Shown here one piece after another: positions 56,201 through 64,000 of a DNA stretch of 64,000 nt (within the stretch, counting starts at the first letter, position 1; each line of letters begins with the position of its first letter). The position numbers and the translations under genes are program-made. Source of the DNA: Omphiscola glabra (lineage: Eukaryota; Mollusca; Gastropoda; Lymnaeidae); NCBI GenBank assembly GCA_964017045.1, contig OZ024810.1, forward strand, positions 18,471,204 through 18,535,203, read 5' to 3'. Under the pieces are notes generated by a model. The model worked only from the letters and a program-made list of their open reading frames with translations, was not told the origin of the DNA and ran no database searches.

Positions 56201-57638
56201 TGCTGAACTTTAAATCCATAATCTACTCCAACTGTTGCCTGGTAACCTGAATTGAACTGGAAAGTTGTACTGCATTTCGTAAGTATGCTTTTAATTTTCA
56301 ATTATTTAAAAAAAAAAAAAAAGATTATGAAGGTAGCAAGAGAAATAAAAAGACAACACATGAAACAACCAAAGCAGATGATGGTATTTTTAATGAGGTT
56401 CTCTTTGTTAATGTAGAAGTTAAATCTGTTTATTGTATTGATTTGAAATGTTGTTTCATTATTTCCTTACAATAATTTAAACAAAATTACAATGAGATTC
56501 GACCTTGTATACCATAGCCATTGCACCCAAATGAATATGTGTAGGTGATTGGCCACCAAAAGGCTTCTGGGTGAGTTTGGGAGCAGACCTGATTTCTTTT
56601 CATATGATGCGAGATAAACTCTCCTACTTGATTCATTTGTTTTGTGGACAAAAAAAGTTTTCTAACCTTTTGCACCATTAAAAAATCAAGATGTAACTAT
56701 AAAATTTGTTGTAGTAAGTGTGTTTGATTGAAGTTTCAATGCAGTTGAATGAATCCCTTTAAAAGTGACAAAAGTACATATCTCTCTTTTCACTTTAATC
56801 TTGATTTTGATGCATGTATGAAGAACTAGCCTTCAAAACTTTTCCACACTCCTTCCTTTACATGCATATAAAATATTATTTTTCTACGAATTTTCAGTTT
56901 TTTTAAACCCATAACTTTGTCTACATTTAAATTTAAGGGGAATAAATTTCCTGTTATATAGGTGCAGACAACATTTTGTGCGGAGGATGAAATTTTTTTT
57001 GGTAGGAAGCATGATAGTTTTTAAATATATATTATTGAAAAAGTGCTTTAGAAATTCACTCCAAGTTAATTAAAAAATAAGTTGTGGATTAGTTTTTAAT
57101 TTGATTTTATTATTGATACTTGAAAATTATACTGTGTGTGGTTAATTTTCAAAGGCTTTTACAAATAATAATTCACAATAGTACATTTTATGAAAAAATT
57201 AACCCAGTTCCCGGAACATCTTGTGGGCTGCATTAAACTTAAACATTTCAGCGGGCCGCTTGTGACCTGTGGGCCATAAGTTGCCGATCCCTGTGTTAAA
57301 AGAGTGTTGGACTGTGATAAAGCTTTAAAATAGATTATATAGACACTAACAAGTTTTTAGGTAGGATACATTTATAACTCTATATATATTATGTACATTT
57401 AATTTATTCTTATTTAAATCTTTTGTTGTTGTATGAAGGCATTTGCCGAAACGTTTACTTGTGTATTATGTAAAATTATTATTAAAGCTAAACAGATATA
57501 TTGTTTTATTGACACAAATTATTGTTTTTGTCTAATTAATCTAACCCTGTGTTATATGGTAAAAATAGTTACCTTGCTGTCACAGAAATGTTTTATTAAA
57601 CAAGTCTTTCCTGTACCAGAACTGCCTATACAGATTAA
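53300..57638 (-). CDS. RJL/RBJ-type small GTPase, DnaJ-less (5 exons seen, N-terminus not placed, 177 aa)
   Basis: A Ras-superfamily G domain closest to the RJL family (DNAJC27/RBJ). Minus-strand exons: 57638-57573, 56256-56184, 55561-55365, 53677-53607, 53426-53300; phases 0, 1, 0, 2 agree; TAG stop. Motifs in order: G1 GSSGTGKT, G2 Thr in YQATVGVDYG, G3 WDLSGS, the RJL-like EVRNELY, G4 GNKIDL, G5 ETSALTG. Position 61 of Ras (catalytic Gln) reads Ser after the G3 glycine. The end, KAQSTVGFNKSKVL, has no cysteine, so no prenyl anchor. RJL proteins are known for both traits; vertebrate DNAJC27 adds a DnaJ domain, which I did not find downstream. The first coding exon is missing: exon 57638 starts after an acceptor and begins LICIGSSG, so a short upstream exon with the ATG should lie between 57640 and about 59300. 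Confidence 0.85.
53846..54160. repeat. 46-bp minisatellite, 7 copies
   Basis: Unit ATGGTTGCCAACCTATGGTC, then CTTCAAGTACTTGAATGTAG, CAATGA. Each unit contains the palindrome TTCAAGTACTTGAA. In intron 3 of the RJL gene. Confidence 0.95.
54270..54549 (+). other. Unassigned overlapping open frames
   Basis: Two frames, 81 and 75 codons, overlap on the plus strand in an intron of the minus-strand RJL gene. Base composition is less AT-rich than the surroundings, and one frame (with IDQLLERTKDKPGL and QLSAILRQ) reads like protein, but I do not recognise it. It may be a fragment of a transposon gene or a retrocopy. Confidence 0.25.
54963..55155. mobile_element. R3 family element
   Basis: GCAGACCTGTTTGCTCTTAC at one end and GAGGGTAAACAAGTCTG at the other, inverted. 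The tandem AACGATTTTGTATTGATATT occurs twice inside. In RJL intron 3. Confidence 0.65.
57195..57297 (-). mobile_element. hAT element end fragment
   Basis: Minus strand starts ACAGGGATCGGCAACTTATG then GCCCACAGGTCACAAGCGGC, typical of hAT termini. Only one end is recognised. Confidence 0.45.
57431..57456 (+). other. GCCGAAACGT hairpin motif, copy 4
   Basis: TGAAGGCATTTGCCGAAACG, followed by TTACTTGTGTATTATGTAAA, which matches the minus-strand sequence after 18535. Same repeat family, opposite orientation. Confidence 0.45.
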
Positions 57639-59324
57639 CTGAAATTTAGATAAGCAACAAAATTATTAATCATTAAAAAGTTAATAATTAATATTTATTG
57701 GCATAATTCAATTTCTTCCTTACAGACTCAAAAGTCAATGATGGGAAGGAATATATTGCTACATTAACTATTTACTACTACAATTACAAGGTTTTAAAAA
57801 AATTGTATGCTATTAATAATAGTATTATGTTTATCTGATATCATGATTAAATATCAAAATTATTATAATATTAAAATTATGGGTTGGTAGTCAAGTCATA
57901 ATTTTTCATATTAATAATAATAGGATCATAATTTTTAAATGAAACTGAAAAGCTTTCTGAAGTTTCTGAGCTTTATATATGAATTTTTACATGATAATCA
58001 CCTAAACAAATGAATAATGATTATTTTAACTAATATTATTAATAGTAATAGGCTGCGACTATTCGGACTTGGGTTTCAAGAGTGAGAGGTTTTAGTAAAA
58101 AATAATATAATAAAAATCTAAAGATTGTAGTGGGTTTGTAAGACAGAATTTGGTATCCAAATGAACGATAATTGAATGGACTTTATTATATACTAACTAT
58201 ATGTTTGTAAACTTACTTCTTCTTTAGTGTTTAACTAAAATAAAACACCACAAATGACATCTGAATAGCATTGAGTCTAAGTCTAAATCTAAAGGCTAGA
58301 TAGAGGGATCCGGGTACCCATAGCTGCTATATTTTTTTTATCCCAATCTCTCACTTCTGATAGTGATACTCGGGTACGAAGAGACACTTCGTTATTAATA
58401 TTATTATATTTATATATTTTAAAATATTTATTTTTATAATTTATACTTACACTTACTAATGACTAATAGTCTAATAGTAATACTATCCTAATTTATATAT
58501 TAACTAAAATAGCTGACAAAAGTAATACTTAACAATACAATCTATGGTGCTTTGGCTTAGGGCCTAATTAACATTACTCTCATACTCATTCATACTTAAC
58601 TAAGACTAAGTTAACAGTTAATAAGTTTTACTAAGCCTGGCCTAAGCACACCAATATGCCAATACTAATACTGATACTGGGCTAATGTGCTTCTGTGGTC
58701 CCCTTATTGGGAGTCACTTCCCTTTGTTTATGATAGATTTCGGGTTAGGGTGAGCGACAGAGGGACCAGTAGCGTGCAATTACCTTGATACTGATAATAA
58801 TACAAAAAATATTAACAATCCACTAACTTTAATCCAAACTAAATTAGCCACAGCATCAGTGAACGTTTTTTTCAAAGACCCAGGTATCCGATCCATTCGT
58901 GATCACGGTTTTCTATCCCATATTATTGTCATGCTTCTCCGTGCACTTGAGTTTGAAATTTGGGCAATAGCAGCAGCGACTTTGGAAACGGAAACAAGCC
59001 ATTCCGTTGCTAAGGAAAAAAGTTATTGGTATGGATAGTATGCTATAGTCACGGGTAATAATGATAATGTGTAAAACTGAATGGTATTTAAATAATTTTG
59101 ATAACTTTTTGAATTAAATAATACCCTGATAATACATAAATTTAAAAAATTAAAATAAACTTGGCATAGCTATTATGTTTTAGTATTTATTTAAGTAGTT
59201 TCAATCAGCCCAATGCGTTATTGAAGAGCAACTGCATTACTTTATTACAAAGGATGTAATCAGATGACGCTTCACGCCCAATAGATCTTCAGGAAGAGTA
59301 ACTCTATTACCACTTCTACCAAAA
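57639..59324. other. Divergent intergenic region between RJL GTPase and PP2D1
   Basis: Should hold the first RJL exon and both promoters. A partial R1 copy (GGGTTAGGGTGAGCGACAG and CCAGTAGCGTGCAATTACC) is at 58735-58785. A weak X-box-like GTTGCTAAGGAAAA is at 59006-59019. Confidence 0.5.
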
Positions 59325-59338
59325 GTTTCCTTAGAAAC
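59325..59338. promoter_or_regulatory. Candidate RFX X-box
   Basis: GTTTCCTTAGAAAC is an imperfect palindrome that fits the DAF-19/RFX consensus RYYNYYWTRNNRAC at every position. It ends 94 bp before the PP2D1 ATG, the usual distance for X-boxes of ciliary genes. A motif match only; no expression evidence. Confidence 0.5.
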
Positions 59339-59432
59339 GAAAATATAAGATTCTTTTTAATGATAACTATATGACTCTAACTCAATTTTTAAAGGTAAAA
59401 TATCACTTTTAGAATACTCACTCAGTTCAGAA

Positions 59433-62400
59433 ATGGAAAGTCCACGTAACGGCAGTGTATCCAGAAATTCGATGGAAAGAATATCACTTCAAGAATACCA
59501 AGACCAACAAAATGAGCAACTCCTCCAACACATTCAAAATGACAAGGATTCTGACTCTATTATTTCTAATTTAAATAAAGTAAATCAAAACTTGGCGGAG
59601 TCGTCAATTTTAATGAAAAGTAATGTGCAAGATTTTGATGAGTTGGAATTATTGATAAATACTGATCAATTTAAAGGAGAAACCTTGAGAAGATCAGGTA
59701 TGCTCAACTTCTAAAGTCTCACTCTCAGTCCTTAAATTTAAGTTGAAGTTAGAATTAGTATTAGAGTTAGAGAGACACAGAATACGTGCTAATAGGCTAA
59801 ATTGGGTCATTAATATTAATGTAATCTATTTAAAGATAAATTAATCATTTTTGAGTAAAAAAAATATCACTTTATATTAATTTTTTTTTTTAAAGATACA
59901 CCGGAGACAGTGCTTACAGATCACACTAACGATCCTGACATAACAATCCTGTGTGAAAGATGTTCTCTTTATCTTAACATCCGTAACTTGCCTTATCACA
60001 GATCATATCACCATGCCTTGTCTACTTTGTTCTACAAGCACCCACAGAAACCTGCTGATGTTAAATCTCTTTTTCAACGAAGAAACTTGGTCATTAAAAA
60101 ACTCACTTGTGAGGCAACAGCTGAAAATCCCCTCACTCCGCAAGTAGTACAGAGAATAAATGAAGCTTATGAACTTTTAAAAAATGATTTAGAAGATGAA
60201 TGCACTGATTTGTTTCAAATCCCAGACAATATAGATATCAATGTGGAAAGTGTTTCACTCGACAGTAGCCCAGAGTGTATGTATGCCGTGGGAATTAGCA
60301 GCAGTAAAAATAAAGCCTGGAGAGCTGAAATGGAGGATGTGAAAGTTTACCAAGATTACTTTGGAGAAAACAAACATAAATGCTACCTGGCAATATTTGA
60401 TGGATACCATGGCAGCAATGCAGCCCAGAAATCTGGCCTTGAGCTACATCACTTGTTGCTATCTGAAATGTGTAAATTTGACTCAAGTATCAAGTCTACC
60501 ACACCACGAAACTTTGCTGAGTCAGTGCAGGCAAGGGAAGAATATGAGTTTCAGAGACCAGAGACTAGAGGCAGTGTCAGGGTTGACTTACATAAAAAAA
60601 GTACAGTTTTTGTTCAGGTACTTCTTTTATATGTACAAAGATCTTACTTACCTAGTCATATACTGCATAACAGGGGGTGGGTTGGGAGGGGGATAGGGTC
60701 AAACTCACTTGTGTGCCTTTGGAGTGGAATTGTAAGTTGTTTTGGTTTCATCTGTCTAGAATTTAATTCTTGCTAAACACATGCACAAAAATATAGCTTG
60801 TATATAAAAAGACTAAAGTTTCAGGAATAGGGTTTCACATAAATTTTTTTATTTACTCCATGTTATGTATCTCATGGAAACAGAATTATATCTGGACACT
60901 GTCTCAACTCAATATCACGAAGCTAAAAAAAACCCACCTCTATCTAACTATGTACTTTACACATTTGTGCCTGATAAACATACTTTGTCAAAAGGTTTCT
61001 TAGTCAAATATATTCTTTCTCAGCACAAAACCAGTTTGCATGATCTATCTTATAGTTCTGTCTCATCATACTCCTCTGATGGTGCTATTTAAACAAACAC
61101 TAGTTATTCTGTCACTCAACTTTCATCCAATCAGCCTACAAATCATGTCAAATGCAGTGCTAAACCGCAGCTTGCTCTACAACTTTCAAAATAGAGATGA
61201 CACGCACAATTAAAAGTATGCAGTGGCCATAATATCTTGACACAAGGTCTCATTTAAGCAGGTTTGATTGGAATAAGTAATCCTTCTGTTTAAAGTATTT
61301 TTAAGATGTTCAATTTTAGTGGACTCACCACAGACGATTTTGATTTGCTGAATCAGGGTTATCTGTAGAATGAATTATTTGATGGCAAAATTAATCTGAT
61401 CCTAGGAAATTTTAGATTCTTGCTACAAGAAATATGATGCAATGATGAATAAAAATGGAGATGCTGAGGAAAAGTCAAACAAGAAGAAAAAAAGGGGCCA
61501 TCCTTATGTTGAGAACATGAAAAAGGTAATGAACTGTATGTTGTGTTTTCAAAAATAACAAACAGTCAACTACATTAAATTTATTTTATTTCTTTTTAAA
61601 ACATCTGGAAATGTTTTTTCAAGTCCATTTTCATGTGTGATTTTTTCATTCATTTATGGGTGTCTTAGAGGAAGGTAACAATTTCTTAATCTAATTATTA
61701 AAAATATGATTTTAAATAATTTAGAAGGACAAAGGTGTACTCTCAGTCATCATGCTGGTAGAATGTTGTGGCTTTATGAAATGGCAGGGTCTCATTGTTA
61801 CTGAAGGAGTTCATTTATGGATGATTTCTATGCTAGAGAAATACTTTAGACGTCTTATGTTTATATTAATATAATTGTAAACTGTTGTGTTGGTTAAAAA
61901 TATGTATTTATTTATGTGCTGAAAGTGAATATGGACAATGTAATCAAAAGACATTTCCATTTTTTTGGATCAATAAAGAATCTTATCTATCTTATCTTTT
62001 CTTATCATCTTATCTTATCTTAAACGAGTACTAGCATTATTTTTAATACTTGAATAAAGTTTTAGCTGAACATTAAAGAGTATTTAATTTTAAAGATTTT
62101 TTTTCCAAGGCATTCAAGAAAACTTACCTGTTGATGGACATACTCCTGGCCTATGGCAAAGATGAAAGGTCGAAGTTCAGGTGGAGTGGTACATCAGCCT
62201 TGACGATTGTCATTCAGGACACGATTGATAAGTCAGAAAAGGTTCTCTTTGGGCCAGAAGACCCTCCACCACATGACAGTGATACAGAGGAAAACATCAG
62301 AGAAAATAAGCTCGGTGTAATCTATGTTGCCAACGCTGGTAATTATGTCTTCTCATCATCCATTGGGATGGGCTGTGTCATGTGTTATTTAAACAAAATG

Positions 62401-63814
62401 TTATCACAAATTTTTTTTTTTTGGTTCAAGTTAAAACGTTTTACTGATAATATTAGGCTTTACAAATTTCTAAAACTTACACTTAAAGTAACATTTTCAA
62501 AAGGATCCTGGCTCTTTAAACAATTTTGTTCATATCTTATCTAACTTAAATTATTCAAAATTTTTCTTTATTGTTGCTCCCCCAATGTTTAAATTAAATT
62601 GCCACCAAGCTCCTGTGGACAGATTCTATCTTAAGGCTTTTCCCCCCAGCCAGGCAGCTCTAGGGCTTTGCTTGTGAAAAACAGCACTGCGCATCGACTG
62701 TCCAGAGATCACACAACCAACAGCAGGAACGAAAGGGAAAGGATTCACAAATGTGGTAGGTTTAAATAAGTCCTTCAAATATTTGGAACACATTTAAATT
62801 GAATTGTGGTTGTCACTAAAGGTGAATCTTAAATTCTGTGATGTAGTTCAGTAACAAAATTTTAGTAATCGTGTTGTAAGTACTTATAGCAGATGAGTAA
62901 GATCTGCTTAAAATTGATAAATAATGTAAGTCTAGTGCTGATGGTTCAAATGAATTTCTACAATGAAATGATACCATAACAATTCTAAATTTAAATTGCC
63001 CCATTCATGTATAGAACTAAATGGTCCCATGTATGTCTAGATTCCAGTCATCCCATGTATGTCTAGATTCCAGTCATCCCATGTATGTCTAGATTCCAAT
63101 CATCCCATGTATGTCTAGATTCCAATCATCCCATGTATGTCCAGATTCATAAAAAGGTGTAAAAATAGTTTAACAAGATTTACCTTGGGGTTCATTGCTA
63201 TGTAAACACTGACCTCGTTGTTCGTTGCTGTGTAAACATTGACTTTGTGGGTCGTTGCTTTGTAAACATTGACATTGTGGTTCATTGATATGTAAACATT
63301 GACCTTGTGGTTCGTTGCTATGTAAACATTGACCTCGTGGATCGTTGCTATGTAAACATTGACTTCGTGGGTCATTGCTATGTAAACATTGACCCCGTGG
63401 TTCGTTGCTATGTAAACATTGACCTCATGGTTTGTTGCTATGTAAACATTGACTTTGTGGGTCGTTGCTATGTAAACATTGACCTCGTGGGTCGTTGCTA
63501 TGTCAACATTGACAATCTTGTTTTGTTTCACCCAAGGGGGAGACTTCAGTGTCAGTGAAAAACAGTCCTGTGTCAACGGCATCTCTTTTGTCACAAGAGG
63601 ACTTGGTAACCATGGTGACACTTTCCTGAAGGAATGCATTATTTCTGAACCGCACATGACAACCGTGGCCATCGATGAAGAGGCCCAGTTCCTGGTTGCG
63701 GCGTCATGGGGCGTCTGGGAGGTGTTCTCTGACGAGGAGGTGGTCACTCTGTTAACCAAGGTACCCCCACCACAAAAACTTACCTTTGATGACTTTGGTT
63801 GTGTTGCTCAGAGG
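59433..63814 (+). CDS. PP2D1: PP2D1-like PP2C-domain pseudophosphatase (partial, at least 572 aa, continues past window)
   Basis: Exons: 59433-59697, 59896-60617, 61406-61525, 62110-62338, 62654-62755, 63537-63814; phases 1, 0, 0, 1, 1 agree and the last ends with a donor GTAACG in phase 0, so coding continues to the right. N-terminus is polar and Asn/Gln-rich; residues 108-128 form a C-x2-C-x11-H-x3-H zinc-finger-like element (C108, C111, H123, H127), as in vertebrate PP2D1. PP2C domain from about 210: RAEMED (231-236), FDGYHG (256-261), SGTSALTIVI, VANAGSSRALL (442-452), LSRDHT, then VAASWGVWEVFSDEE (533-547). In active PP2C the last two would read ANxGDSRA and DGxWD; here the first Asp is Ser447 and the catalytic metal Asp is Trp537, so loss of phosphatase activity is likely. 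Start is the first ATG after an X-box-like site; no upstream in-frame acceptor was noted. Confidence 0.88.
63028..63150. repeat. 26-bp minisatellite, about 5 copies
   Basis: Unit TCATCCCATGTATGTCTAGA plus TTCCAG in PP2D1 intron 5. Confidence 0.9.
63180..63515. repeat. 30-bp minisatellite, about 11 copies, next to a PP2D1 acceptor
   Basis: Unit GTTGCTATGTAAACATTGAC plus CTCGTGGGTC. Ends about 22 bp before the exon 6 acceptor at 63536. Because the unit is 30 bp both strands stay open; the minus-strand frame reading VNVYIATTHE repeats is not a gene. Confidence 0.95.
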
Positions 63815-64000
63815 GTAACGTTTTTTTTTTTTTTTTTTTTTAAAGGGGTGCACCTCCTCTCTCATTAAAGCATCATTTTATTTTTTTTACAGCCACCTCA
63901 TTATATATGAAGTATAGTGTATTTTGTTCTACTATAGGCTAACAACTAATAAAATGTTGGTTACATTATGAACTTCATATCAGATGGAAAATCATGAAGC
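63815..64000. other. Start of PP2D1 intron 6
   Basis: Begins with donor GTAACG and a T run of 19; AT-rich to the window end. No further exon visible. Confidence 0.6.

Noticed and set aside
60865..61092. 75-codon frame in PP2D1 intron 2
   Set aside because: No family features, no fit to the phase of the neighbouring exons, and the direct junction 60617/61406 restores the expected PP2C reading.
63115..63759. 214-codon minus-strand frame
   Set aside because: Made of the 30-bp minisatellite plus the antisense of PP2D1 exon 6.
1..64000. tRNA and rRNA genes
   Set aside because: No convincing cloverleaf or rRNA core sequence was noticed by eye; a tool search could still find a tRNA-derived SINE.

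Overview
The window looks like nuclear DNA of an invertebrate animal, most likely a gastropod mollusc. It is AT-rich, genes are split into many small exons with GT-AG (once GC-AG) introns, and the exon products match animal families (ARMC8, PLEKHA8/FAPP2, an RJL small GTPase, PP2D1, an IAP-type RING protein). Introns and intergenic DNA are full of minisatellites, G-tracts and short DNA transposons. One insertion resembles the SPIN family of hAT transposons, which has been reported from the pond snail Lymnaea. The species call is inference; the gene calls rest on reading exons, splice phases and motifs.

Layout. 550-1609 (+): single terminal-looking exon of an IAP-type RING protein. 1610-7187: intergenic repeats. 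7188-26728 (+): complete ARMC8 gene, 19 coding exons, 687 aa, a scaffold subunit of the CTLH/GID ubiquitin ligase. 26729-30884: AT-rich intergenic DNA with a SPIN-like element. 30885-33164 (-): four-exon gene for a DegT/DnrJ/EryC1/StrS-type PLP sugar aminotransferase, 452 aa. 33165-37009: intergenic. 37010-46500 (+): complete PLEKHA8 (FAPP2), 12 exons, 560 aa, with a PI4P-binding PH domain and a glycolipid-transfer (GLTP) domain. 46501-53299: long AT-rich gap. 53300-57638 (-): RJL/RBJ-type small GTPase without a DnaJ domain. 59433-63814 and beyond (+): PP2D1, a PP2C-like pseudophosphatase, cut by the window edge.

The genes do not form one pathway. The RING protein and ARMC8 both belong to ubiquitin ligation. 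The RJL GTPase and PP2D1 lie head to head, with a good RFX X-box match 95 bp before the PP2D1 ATG, which suggests a shared ciliary or flagellar programme.

Most unusual observation: several introns begin with tandem copies of their own exon-intron boundary. In ARMC8 the last bases of exons 9, 10 and 16 plus their 5' splice site are repeated three to four times into the intron, exons 6 and 12 have one decayed copy each, and PLEKHA8 intron 11 starts with a similar minisatellite. Two of the exon 10 copies keep an acceptor-like CAG, 72 in-frame bases and a donor, so they could act as new 24-codon exons.
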